Below are positions 11,998 through 22,828 of a stretch of DNA of 64,000 nt, one piece after another (positions within the stretch are counted from its first letter, which is position 1; the number at the start of each line of letters is the position of its first letter). This DNA comes from Rattus norvegicus (Eukaryota; Chordata; Mammalia; Rodentia; Muridae). Location of the stretch: positions 128,858,053 through 128,922,052 of the forward strand of contig NC_086024.1 of assembly GCF_036323735.1 (NCBI RefSeq), in the 5' to 3' direction. The position numbers and the translations under genes were made by a program. The notes below the pieces were generated by a model. It was not told the origin of the DNA, made no database searches, and worked only from the letters and a program-made list of their open reading frames with translations.

Positions 11998-13060
11998 ATT
12001 AATCTATGAGTTTTCATAAAGAAACTAGGAAGCAAAGATTTAGGTGTGTATTCCCTTTGAAGTGACTTGGGAAGTCTAGAACAAAGGTCAGCTGCAGCTC
12101 CTCCTGGTGACAAGTGGATCACAGCAGATACACTATCTTTTTGCCTTGACTACTTACCTATTCCAAACTGACTTTTGAAATATTACCAAAACAGAAGCTA
12201 CAATGTGCACATCCAGTAGGCCTATTGCTAAGAATATTGTCAGGGGTTTCCCCAACAGGAGATGGTTCTGCAAGATAGAGACTGTAAGTCCTTGTCACTA
12301 CAAATCATCCTGTCTACCCATTCCCAGTCTAAGCACAGAGCACAGCATGTCTGGCCTAGCATTTCCTGAGAGGAAGGATAATTCTCTAGATAAAAATGGG
12401 CATCAGTGTACAGGAGTAAAAAACACGCCAGGAAGGTAACAAACGCATACTCGGGACTCACCTAACAGCTACTGGCAGCTGGTTTTGGCTCTGCAGGTAA
12501 GGTCCATGACACCTTTGTTCTCTAGACAGAGGAAGGAGCCTTCCCAGGACTGTATATTCCTGGCTATGACTTGGAATCTTGGGATGGGGGCAGTGAGAAA
12601 TTGTTCTTATGTCACCAGGTTTGAATCTGAGACATTTCTGCAGTGTATAAATCTCTCCTTGCTTATCTATGTCTCCATGGCTATGGAAGTTGCAGGCGCC
12701 ATGGGCTATGGTCCTGGAAAGTGAGTAGAGCCTGTTCCTTCTGACCCTCCACAGAGAGGAAGTTCTGAGACCTTGCCTAGTCCAGGTGCTGATGTAGGAG
12801 CCAGGAGGGGACAGGACTGTTACAGAGTTCTCTGGGAGAGGTAGAATCACTGCCATGCTCACATCAGACAGGAGATGCCTGGGGGTCAAGGACTACAAAT
12901 CCATGGTAAATTCATGGCCAGAAAGTATGGCTACATTCTCTCTTAGCAAGAAACTCAGTCACTGAGTCAGGTCTTCTCCTACACAAACAGATTGGCCTGT
13001 TTTCTGTGGAAAATGTTTTGGATTAATACATAGCTGAATGCCATGTGTTTGGATGGTGGT

Positions 13061-13504
13061 TGCAACTCTGAGAGCTCCAAGGGTCCAGGTTAGTTGACTC
13101 TGTTGGTCTTCATGTGGAGTTCCTATCCCTTTCAGGGCCCACAATCCTTCCTCCTATTCTTCCATGAAAGTCCTGAGCTTGGCCTTTATATGGGTCCCCA
13201 AACAGCAGGAGCACAGGCTATCCTAATAGCTTTTACCTACAAGTCCTTAAATATTATTAACATTTGGCCTTTTGAAAATGGAGCTTGTCATTCATGGCTC
13301 TCAGAAGACGAAATATTATACTCTACAAAATGTACAGCATCAGTCTATTGCCAAGCATCTCTTCTCAAGGAACTCTTACCATATGACCCTCAACAGTCAT
13401 TAAGGAGACAGACCTCTCTGATCTCTTCAATATTTGAAAAACATATGCATAGTCATCTGATATTTGAAATGTATGTTTCATTTCTACCAAGTGGATTGCT
13501 TATT
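13061..13504. other. Spacer without a recognised gene
   Basis: A 170-residue open frame crosses it but runs into L1 3' UTR sequence and has no recognisable motif, so I treat it as chance. Confidence 0.4.
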
Positions 13505-14575
13505 TTTAATTGGATATTTTATTTATTTACATTTCAAATGTTATTCCCTTTCCTGGTTTCCCCTCTAGAAACCCCTATCTCATTCCCCCTCCCTCTGCTT
13601 CTCTGAGGGTGCTTCCCAACCCACCCACTTCCACATCATGACCCTGGCATTCCCCTACCCTGGGGCATTGAGCATTGAGCCCCAGTGTAGGGGAATGCCA
13701 GGGCCTCTCTTCCCAGTGATTCCAGATCAGGCCATCCTCTACTACATATGCAGATAGAGCCAAGGTTTCCTCCCCCATGTGTACTCTTTGGTTGGTGGTT
13801 TAGTCCCTGGGAACTCAGGGGGGATCTGGTTGTGGTTGTCTGGTATTGTTCTTCCTATGGGGTTGCAAACCCCTTCAGCTCCTTCATTCCCTTCCCTAAC
13901 TCCTCCATTGGGGTGCCTGTGCTCAGTCTGATGGTTGGCTGTCAGCATCCACATCTGTATTAGTCAGGCAAAGCCTGACACAGGCTCTCAGGAGACAGCT
14001 CTATCAGGCTCCTGTCAGCAAGCACTTCTTTTCATAGGCAATAGTGTCTGGGTTTGGTGTCTGTATATGGGATGGATCCCCAGGTGAAGCAGTCTCTGGG
14101 TGGCTTTTCCTTCAGTCCCTGCTACAAACTTTGTCCCTGTGTTTCCTTTAGACAGGAACAATTCTTGGTTAGAAATTTAGAGATATGTGGGTGGCCCCAT
14201 ACCCTAACCAGGTTCCTTTCCTAACCTCTGGATATGGTCTCTACAGGTTCTCCCTCCCCTTTGTTGGGTATTTCAGCTAAAGTTATTCCCTTTGGGTCCT
14301 GGGAGCCTCTTGTTTTCCTTGCATCTGGGACTTTCTGATGGCTACCACCAGGTCCCCATCCCTCATTGCACACAGCTGTTAGAATTCCTGACCTACTGTA
14401 TATCATCCCCACCTCCTTCCACTCTTGATCCTGCCATCTTTTTGCCCTCCCCTTCCTCCCCTCCTCCCAAGTCCCTTCCACTTTCTACCTCCTATTAGTA
14501 TTTGTTCCCCCTTCTAAGAAGGACTGAAGACTTTGGTCTTCCTTATTCTTGAGCTTCATATGCTCTATGAGATTG
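13505..14575 (-). mobile_element. LINE-1 3' UTR fragment, older subfamily
   Basis: Minus orientation. The L1 3' terminus lies at 13,510-13,560 (tatttacatttcaaatgtta). The body contains catatgcagatagagccaag, ggggttgcaaaccccttc and, at the far end, tgttcccccttctaagaagg. A hairpin-forming inverted duplication is embedded at 13,642-13,703. Confidence 0.8.
13642..13703. repeat. Long near-perfect hairpin inside an L1 3' UTR
   Basis: Arms 13,642-13,658 and 13,687-13,703 are perfect 17-bp reverse complements (ccctggcattcccctac / gtaggggaatgccaggg). After one mismatch a further 7 bp pair (13,660-13,666 with 13,679-13,685), leaving a 12-nt loop. Related L1 copies have only the first arm. Confidence 0.9.
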
Positions 14576-15381
14576 CTTATTTTAGTTAGAATTCTATTAG
14601 TTTATATATCTGTTTGGTTTATAAGTCAATCAAGAGCAGCAGGGAACAGACAAACTTTTAGATTACAATAAAGATTATGACAAGTGATAATGGTTTCTAG
14701 AAAATATTGAACAAAATCGACTGAAAATGAAAAGATAAAAACAAATATTGTAGCGAGAAAGTGTTGAACTGAGAAATAAGTTCAGTCAGCTATGTTTGGG
14801 AAGGGTAGACTAAAAAAAATCAATGTAGTGACCACATTGTACTGTAGATTTCCCAAAAGGAAGGTTTCTCATAAGGCAAATTAAAACCAAATAGCCCACA
14901 CTATTTTTTTTCTGGCTGTAAAGATACTTTTGTATACACAAATCACATGGTCAAAACCTGGCATTAAAAGGGTGAAATATATGGTATCAGGGTTAGAGAT
15001 TCATTCAGAGAAATATAATAATGATTGTCACACAACTAGGGTATATTTTAATTGTATTAATTTATGAATTTACCAAGTAGTAATCAAGTCATAAATAGGA
15101 GCTCTACCTTGACCAGCTTGCAGGTATAATGGGCTAGATGAATAAGAGAATCTTTCCACTGAGAGAAGAGTCAATATACACATGTTTGAAAAGCAAAAAT
15201 TCCCACAACTATAATTCATGTTGTACTGGTTTTAGATGGTGGCTGTAAGGGGAAATAATAGCAAGTTTTAACATCCATACCACAAATCTCAGCACAAAGT
15301 TTGGCATATTAAAATGAATCAGTGACACTCGTAAAATTTAAACTTTATTTGCATTTGTTATGTTGCTACTTTTCCTGACAA
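14576..15381. other. AT-rich DNA, nothing recognised
   Basis: About 800 bp with no open frame of note and no repeat I could name. Confidence 0.4.
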
Positions 15382-15763
15382 TTTTTATTGGATTTTTAAT
15401 TTACATTTCAAGTGTTATTCCCTTTCCCAGTTTCCAATCCATAAGCCCCCTTTACATCCCCCTCCCCTTCCTCTATAAGGGTCTTCCCCCTACCCAACCA
15501 TGCCCCCTTCCTGCCTCTCCTCCCTGACATTCTCCTACACTGGGGGTACCAGGTTTGGCAGGATCAAGGGTTTTTCCTCCCATTGATGCCCAACAAGGCC
15601 ATCCACTGCTATATGCAGCTGGAGCCATGGATCTGTCCATGTGTACTCTTTGAGTCATGGTTTAGTTCCTGGGAGCTCTGATTGGTTGGTATTGTTGTTC
15701 TTACGGGGTTGCAAGCCCCTTCAACTCCTTTAATCCTTTCTCTAACTCCTCCAATGGGGACCC
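15382..15763 (-). mobile_element. LINE-1 copy, second part (3' end)
   Basis: On the minus strand it starts gggtccccattggagg directly after the ERV 3' LTR. It runs to the L1 3' terminus gggaaagggaataacactt with a short A-rich tail. It continues the plus-strand fragment 5,577-6,301 with the 6-bp GGGTCC repeated on both sides of the ERV. Confidence 0.86.
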
Positions 15764-16221
15764 TGCCCTGTCCCACAGGGCAGTCTATCAGGATCCTGGA
15801 GTCCACCTAGGAGAGAATAGGGGACAAGAGACACAAAGTACGGACAGCAAGTCAAGATGTCTGATCAAGCTGACAATTTTTAATTTTTCTCATGCAGAAG
15901 ATATACTGGTATAAGCAAGATGTGGGGAGGGGTTAGGTAACCACAAAAAAATGGGCCTGCCTCGATGACCAGGATATTGTCTGGGTAAATTGGCCAGCAG
16001 GGGGAACAGTAGGGTGGGTTGCTTAGTGACCTGACGACCAGTGCCAAGTGACCTGACTACCAGTGCTAAGCAACCTGACAATCTGATTTATTCTGTCTAT
16101 TGAGTTCAAGCAGAGCTTCAGGTGCAGGCTTAGGTATGGTTGCTTTGATCTAACATAAGACTAGAATACAATTGCTTTTAACATGAAGGCTACTTCCACT
16201 GTCTTGAGGCTGCTCCCAACA
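15764..16221 (-). mobile_element. 3' LTR of the inversion-split ERV
   Basis: On the minus strand it opens TGTTGGGAGCAGCCTC and ends GGGACAGGGCA, matching 6,302-6,740. It differs by indels, including a local duplication of an aggtcacttggcactgg-like motif. The indels suggest an old insertion. Confidence 0.85.
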
Positions 16222-16236
16222 TCTCCCGTTTTTCTT
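16222..16236 (-). other. ERV polypurine tract
   Basis: The minus strand reads aagaaaaacgggaga immediately before the LTR TG. This is the plus-strand primer expected at the 3' LTR edge. Confidence 0.75.
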
Positions 16237-17099
16237 AGAAGGACCGTGGTGGTAAAAACTCTTTGCTAGGGTGGGGATAGAGTCCTGACCTCCAGTATTC
16301 TTGGCTGGTGTTAACCCCCACGTATGTTGCCTAGATACAAGGGCCCATGAAGCAGAAAACACCTAGCTTAGGCAAGGAAAAACTTAGGCAGGCCAGGTGA
16401 CCCTGGGCAGGACTTCAAGCTATGAGAGAGCCCCTCAGGAACTGTGTCTGTCTTAGGTTGGAGCAAGACATTCTTATTTCTCTAGGCCCGTCATTGGATA
16501 AGGCAGCAGTTTATGGATGCCCTCCTGTCTTAGGCCTCAATTGGTCAGAGAACGTTGCTCTCTTACCCATCATTGACTGCCCAGTTGAACTCACAGGGGA
16601 TGTGGTTGGTAGCAAAGAACCCACTGAGATCATTTATCTCAAGGTGACGTCAATGGACCTGCATAGGCCTAGCCTGAATGGTCTTGAGTTGTTTAATAAA
16701 AGCCATGAGCTTGTTGAAAATCATGGTTCCCAATGTAACCAAAAGCAAAATACTAATTAGGGGTCTCACAAACGGCATCAGAAGAGAAAACATAGATGAT
16801 CTCCATTAGTCATCCATGCAGTCAGGCTTGTCCCTCAGGGGGCTCAGGAGCTTTGTACTTATGACAAAAGCATCTCCTTATAGTGTCTCGTCTCACATCC
16901 CTTAGCAAAGGTAGAAGGGGCTCTGCCAACAAGAAGGTGGAGGGCCTGAGAAGCCTCTCCTTATTTGGTCCTGGGGTGAAAATGCCCTTTCTTAGGTTGA
17001 GTGGAGATGGGATGGGTGAGTGCCCAAGGTGGGTTAGTGCTTTCATCCTGTGTTTCCTAATCCTCCATGGTCAATCTATGATAATGAATCTGTATGGGT

Positions 17100-19007
17100 T
17101 TAACTGTTAAATCATTATTTGTCACATCATGAAGACGGTAAGTCTTTTAAGGGCCCAATGGCCAAAAGAGATAAGCAAAAACAGTCCTACTAGTGGTCCT
17201 AAAATGGAGGGTAATAAAGTGGTAAGCCATGGAGAGGTTGAAAACCAATTCTGATGCCAACTCTCATCTTTCTCTCTCTTTCTTTCTCTTTTCTAAGCCT
17301 TCTCTAACCTTTTTCATATACTCTTTCACCATGCATGTCTTGTCTACATAGAAGCAGCACTCTTCTTTGAGTGCTGCATAGAGTCCTCCTTGTTGTAAAA
17401 AGAGCAGATCAAGTCCTCTGTGATTCTGAAGGACCACTTCTGCGAGGGAAGAGAGGAAGTTGAAAGCCTTCCAAGCCCTTGCTGGAGTCTTTGGATATCA
17501 GCATCGATGGTAGCACTGGGTTCTTGGTGCCTGGATTTAGAGAGAAGTAGTGAAGAGGTATCTGCCCCTGCTCCCATGGCACCAAGACAGAGGAGCACTG
17601 ATTCAGCAATGGCAGAAATGGATTCTCATCATTGACAGACCAAAGTCAGGGGTAGGTCAGAAGACTGATCCCAGAGATGAAAAATTTCCTCTGAATGGTA
17701 GTAGATTAGTCGAGGGACTAATTGTACAAAAATGCAAAAGTCAGAATTTTTGGAGGAAAAGCCTCATTTGAAAGGCAGGGAGTAAGGCCATCGAGGCAAA
17801 CCCACCAGGCATCATTAGGGGGCGGCAGGTATTGGCTATTTTTATCAGGGGAAGGGTGAGATTACAAAGGTGGGTGAATTGTGAGGGGGAAGATATAAGG
17901 GGGACACAAAAGCCCAATCCAGAGACCTGGGAGAGGGACAAACCATTCCATTCTCCAGGTTGCCAGTGGCAATGTCTAGAGTCATTGGTGGGAAAAAATG
18001 TGCCAGGAGTAGCAATTCCCTCGTAGAAGGGTGGCTGAGAGTGATAACATAGCCAGCAATTGTCCACAAGGTCTGGGGAGGTAGCATTAAGCGTAAGAAA
18101 GGTTTAATTTATTAGGGTAAAGATGAGGTTCTGGGGAGAAGAAACTGACAGTATGGGAACATGGTTAGCAGGGGTAAGGGACTGCAGTTTTGAAGGAGGT
18201 TGGAGTGGGGGGTGCTCAAATGGAATTAGGTCCAATTGGTATTGGCTTGGAAGCATGAACGGGTTCCTTGAGAAGTTTTATGGTAAAAGTGAAACCTGTG
18301 TCTGTTCCAGAATGATATAGGCAGAGACCCCATGAGAAGCTGTGTGTCTAGGCTTTGCCCTTTGCATGGTCTGTGAGTTTAATATCAAGGGGAAGACACC
18401 AGCCCAAGGTTGAAGGCTCACTGCCCCTACACAGGGGGGTGTGGTTGATATAGTTAGATGGGGGAGAGAAATTTCTAGACACTGTGATGTAATTCCAAGA
18501 AGAAGATGGTTCCCAATAAGTTGTTCCCGTGGTTTCGCAACCCCAAGAAGTACGGTAGTAATCTGACTCACCACCACATTTATTGTGGAAAGTGCGACCT
18601 CTGTGATATCCAGGGCATACATAAAAGTCAGTGGCCTAGAGCAAGGTGCATCTAAATTACATTATTGCAGCCGAGCTGGGCAGACCTGTGGACTGAAATG
18701 AACAAATTGTGGGCTTGATCGCTCTGAGTGTGGGGCATATTATCCTCTGGGGCAACTTGAAACTTAAGCCTATGATCAAGGCCCCAAGGGCTAGTTTACA
18801 GAGGTATGGGTGGAGTGAAGTAGGCCACCAGATAGCAGCAGAGGTCTGTGACATTGACCAAGTCACATCCTGCCTTTCTGTAATAACTATCCAGGTGTAG
18901 TTCCAAGGCATAGGTCTATTATTAGAGTACTTGGGCTTGGAGTGATGAGGGATGGAGGTCACCTTCGTGAGCAGCAAGATGAGAAGGATCTTTTTCTGGG
19001 GCAGCAT
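17100..19007 (-). pseudogene. Degenerate ERV env, gammaretrovirus/type D-like
   Basis: An ATG at 19,007 follows a splice-acceptor-like ttttctcttccag. A surface-subunit part at 18,067-17,741 holds the CWLC motif of gamma-type envelopes. A transmembrane-subunit part near 17,430-17,345 resembles the conserved heptad/CX6CC region, but the first Cys is Tyr (codon at 17,380-17,378). A membrane-spanning-like hydrophobic run lies near 17,230-17,110. Several frameshifts break it. Confidence 0.7.
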
Positions 19008-19149
19008 CTGGAAGAGAAAAGAGATGAGTCTTAGGAGGAGATGGCAGCTCCATTCTGGACATAGGTGGGTAAATAGTCTTTGTGTGTCTTTCTGGCAACC
19101 ATCTAAAGTGGAACCCGTATCGGGGGAGCAGTCCTCACTCCCTCAATTG

Positions 19150-20950
19150 GAAGTCTTTTATTTTGGCAAGGGTGGGGGCATTCTCACATGAAATGACCAA
19201 CTTGTTTGAAGTTAAAGCAGTTCTTTTGAGAATTATTTAAACTCGTGCTTTGAAGAGCAGCTCCCATAGCTAAACCAATCACGGGGCTTGTTCCCGCCCT
19301 GTGCAGAGGCGCACGTACTCTGCCAGAGGCTTTGACCCGTGGTGTTTGAGAATATCCTGGCAACTGGGATTGACATTTTCAAATGCTAGCTGTTTAGTAA
19401 AGGGATTTTCAGGCTCTTGGACACCAAATAAACACTCTGCTGTCTCGGACAAATGACTGACAAAAGAATTGTATAGTTCGCCAGCTCCCTGGAGTACCTT
19501 AGTGAGTGCGGAAGAGAAGTCAGACTTAGGAGGCAGTCTTTTCCAGGCTGGTACTGATGGACTTGAGCCAAAAGACCAGGAGAAAACAGCATCTGAGCCT
19601 CTAGAGTATTAAAGGGTGGTTCTCAAAAGATCCTTTATACTGTCCATGACCTGGTATCGGGAGGTGCATGATTTTTCGTTTCAATTTCTTTTGCGGCTTC
19701 AGCCATTTCTGATTTCCAAAGCACAAAGTCTCCTCCTGAGAACGTGGCTTGGGTGAGTTTTGAAAACTCTTTTGGCCTGAGCCATTCCCCCAGTAGAGGA
19801 TTCTAAGAGTGCCAATGTGAGGGGGGCTACAGGGCCATAATTTGATACCACTGTTTTGAATTTTTCTAGTATTTTGAAATCTAGGGGCTAGCAGAGATTT
19901 TGGTGCATCATAAGCCATGTGGGACACAGAGCTAGCTGCTGTGGGGCCAGAGTTATCTCCTGGTTCCTGTGAGTTGGGGTGAAACTCTGCTTCTTCCTCA
20001 GAATCACCGTGCACAATCAAATCTTCTTCCTCCTCTAGGGTACCTGGGGTAGAGGGGTCTCTAGGGACTTTAGCCCTGCTCTGTAGATAGAGATGAAAGG
20101 CTAAAACTTTATGCTTCTTGTCTTGATTTCTACCATGGCCTGTGTCTTTAAGCCAGGGATGATGTGAGGGTGTCAGCTCTGTCTCTAAATCTTGAAGGTA
20201 AGTAATTGGACCTGTTCTTTTCTAGTCTCGATCATGTGTCTCAGTGATGCTATGTCTTTGGTCAGCTGGTGACAAGCATCTGAGACAGGGGTGAATCAAA
20301 GACTGCATCTAGAGTGCCATAAGGCAGAGGGGGAAAAATGACAGAAAGTGGTACCAGCTCTGGCTGTGGCTAGTGCGATAATGGCAGCTTTTGAGTCAAA
20401 AGGGGCAGCTCCCTCCTCTAATTTTGCCTCCTCCTCAGGAGGAAAAATCATCACCATTGCCTAAATTCTGAAGGGAAGGAAAAAGGCGCCTATTGGGTTG
20501 GTATTCTGATGTATTGGGTGGAGCATTGGGTATAGTCTTTTCAGTGGAGATAGGTCTAGTGGGGATAGGATCAAAGGCACTCTCCATGTTAACAATGACC
20601 TACAGGGAAGGTGACTTAATGCCAGAGACCGATTCCTCTCCCAAGATAGGGTCAGCAGGTGAGGGGAGGGAGGCAAGCTCCCTCAACGAACTTTCTCTCA
20701 GTGAACGCTCTCCCTCCGTGACCAAGTGCTGAAGGTCCGGCCACTCAGGGGGTGTTCTAAGGATGTCATTAATAAGAGACCAATAATTGAAGGCAGTGAC
20801 TGAAATTTTCTTAGGACTGAGAACCTCATAATAGTCTTTAAAACAATCTCCAACTCTGAGACACCTTTTCTGATCAATTGTTCCTTCCTGGGGAAACTGC
20901 AGGCATATATCTCCCACAAAGTCCAAAAATATCTTTAAATCCTTCTTTTA
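19150..20950 (-). pseudogene. Degenerate ERV gag
   Basis: The segment at 20,926-20,600 encodes a matrix-like p10 domain typical of betaretroviral gag (with PPEWPDLQHL). A capsid-like stretch with a major-homology-region pattern lies near 19,250-19,590. A broken zinc knuckle lies near 19,190-19,230. Stops and frameshifts separate the pieces. It is non-functional. Confidence 0.7.
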
Positions 20951-21055
20951 ACCCTAATTCCTCGAGTCTTGAGTGACTCCTTGAGCCCTGTCACAAAAAG
21001 TGACTGCATTGAAAATGCTTGTCCCATCATTTACATTAACCTTAAGATCTGGGCC

Positions 21056-21089
21056 ACACTATGAACTCCTCCCGGACTGTCTCAGGCGG
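21056..21089 (-). repeat. Inverted 34-bp breakpoint repeat, right copy
   Basis: Reverse complement of 6,873-6,906. On its left lies the ERV gag leader (minus strand). On its right lies the unit 2 downstream flank (tgagggtacttttggaacag), which matches 49,285-49,305. Confidence 0.9.
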
Positions 21090-21211
21090 ATGTATGAGGG
21101 TACTTTTGGAACAGGGTTAGCGTTCAGGGTGAGCATCACAACAAACTCTTGAGCCTCAGTTTCTCCTTTTGACTCCTCTCTGGTGCAGAATGACATGAAG
21201 GTCACATTTAG

Positions 21212-21212
<1 letters not shown>

Positions 21213-21254
<42 letters not shown>
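21213..21254. repeat. (AC)n microsatellite
   Basis: About 20 AC units. The unit 3 counterpart near 50,510 has only a short gacacatacatc run. Confidence 0.9.
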
Positions 21255-21255
<1 letters not shown>

Positions 21256-21900
21256 CCTGAGTCACTAGAAAACGCAGGAAGCCAACCTCTTCTGGTTTCC
21301 CTTTCTGCCCAGCACATTGTGGACAAATGCTGTTCATTCCTGGGACTGACAAGCCTTGTCCCTAGAGAGTTCACAGCTCTTAAACATGTCCTGCCTGCCC
21401 ATCCCTGTGGGCTCGGGTGCTTTTAACACTGTGATGGCAGGGTGCATATCAGTCTAATGATGGAGGATGACAGTTGGCAGGACCTGGTACTCAGATGCTG
21501 AACACTCAGTCTGCACTTTAAGGAAGAGGATGAACCTTAGCAACTGCATCCCTGCTCCTTCCTCAGCTGTCCAGGGGATCAGGGAAGGAGTGAAAGTGAC
21601 CTGGATGACTAAGGGCAGAGAGGAGTCTGTGAATCAGGTGTCCAGTTCTTCCTGCTCCTCCTGCCAGCAGCCCTAGGCAGTTGACCTGAGTCCCAGCAGC
21701 TTCAGTTATTTCTCTGGGAAACATGTGGGTTTGCTATGGTAGGCCTATATATATTTCTTCTTTTATGTTCTGCTTGTAGCAACTCAAATTGCTCAAGTTC
21801 AAGGCCGAGTGTCCCTTGTTCAAATCAAAACTGTGCAAGAGTATAAGAACCTGAATATTATTGCACCCATTAGAATATTTGTCCATTTCAACATATCATA

Positions 21901-22085
21901 TGTGTGTGCGTGTGTGTGTGTGTGTGTGTTTGTGTGTGTATCATATATATGTTCATATATATATACATACTAACTCATATACATAGAGTCATACAAGTAT
22001 TTCTAATGTATACATACACCCATACGCACATATATACATATATGTGTATATTTTATGTATATATTATATCTCTATATTTTTTAAC
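21901..22085. repeat. (TG)n and TA-rich simple repeat
   Basis: A TG tract at 21,901-21,938 is followed by alternating TA/CA sequence. It is the counterpart of 51,181-51,253 and of the TG/TA tract at 410-575. Confidence 0.8.
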
Positions 22086-22828
22086 TCAGAGACAGATATA
22101 TACTCAGAAAATGCCCTATCACTGAGTCATCCTTGAGCAACTGTTTAATGTGCCTCTGTGTTTGTGAATGTGTGCATCCATATGCACAGCTCCCTTCTTA
22201 CTTTTTTGTTTTGACACAGCAGCTCACTAGGTTGCCAAACTGACCTTAAAAATACTCTCAGATATTCCTTCCTTGGCCCAAAAGGAGAAGTGGCTGAAAT
22301 GATACTAAAGCAACTTCTATTTCTCCTCATTGTGAAAGGTCAAAGCCAGGGAAGGAGCAAGGAGGGACTGCAGCAGGCCAAGTCCTCCCCAGCAGCTCTA
22401 GGTGTTAGAGAGAGGACCACTGCTTCCTACTCCCATGGCGCTGGTGTAATTCAGTCCCCATATTAGGTTGCATTATCTCCCCTGTCCTAACAACATACTC
22501 AAACTGCACATGGAGCAGCTGGGCCTTTCCTCTGTTGCCTCCTCACAGCCTTAAAGCTCAGAGAACGTCCTTCAAATCACACATGGCATTTCTCCCTGGG
22601 CCAGTTTTCCAGTGTCTAGAATCAAACTGTTAGTCACTGCTCAACAAATTGCATATCCATTGATGAGTCACCCCACCCTCCCTTTCCCAAACCTCAACAC
22701 AACCATTAAAACACCCGTTATGTTCACAAATTCCCCTGTTCGATATCACATGTCTTTGGGTCACATCTCATAGGCCCTACTGTGGGTGGCTATTTCCCTA
22801 TGAACATGTTATCAGGCTCACACACAGG

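Larger units (their letters stand above)
6907..13060 (-). repeat. Inverted copy of the serpin upstream flank
   Basis: It is the reverse-complement counterpart of about 42,640-48,725, and of 61,310-63,650 in part. Matching landmarks are 7,365-7,440 with 48,215-48,300, 8,870-8,920 with 46,550-46,600, 10,850-11,070 with 44,260-44,480, and 12,860-12,960 with 42,640-42,720. It carries its own insertions at 7,667-8,208 and 11,494-11,997. No coding gene was seen. Confidence 0.85.
16222..21089 (-). mobile_element. ERV internal region: degenerate gag and env, pro-pol missing
   Basis: From the high-coordinate end it reads leader, gag remnants, env remnants and polypurine tract. The gag zinc-knuckle region (about 19,150-19,230) is followed within about 200 bp by the env start, so several kilobases of pro-pol are absent. 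Frames are broken throughout and no complete product is possible. Confidence 0.78.

Noticed and set aside
13094..13606. 170-codon plus-strand open frame
   Set aside because: Its 3' part is antisense L1 3' UTR sequence and no protein family motif is visible.
16422..16760. 112-codon plus-strand open frame
   Set aside because: It lies antisense within the 3' part of the ERV internal region, next to the polypurine tract, and has no recognisable domain.
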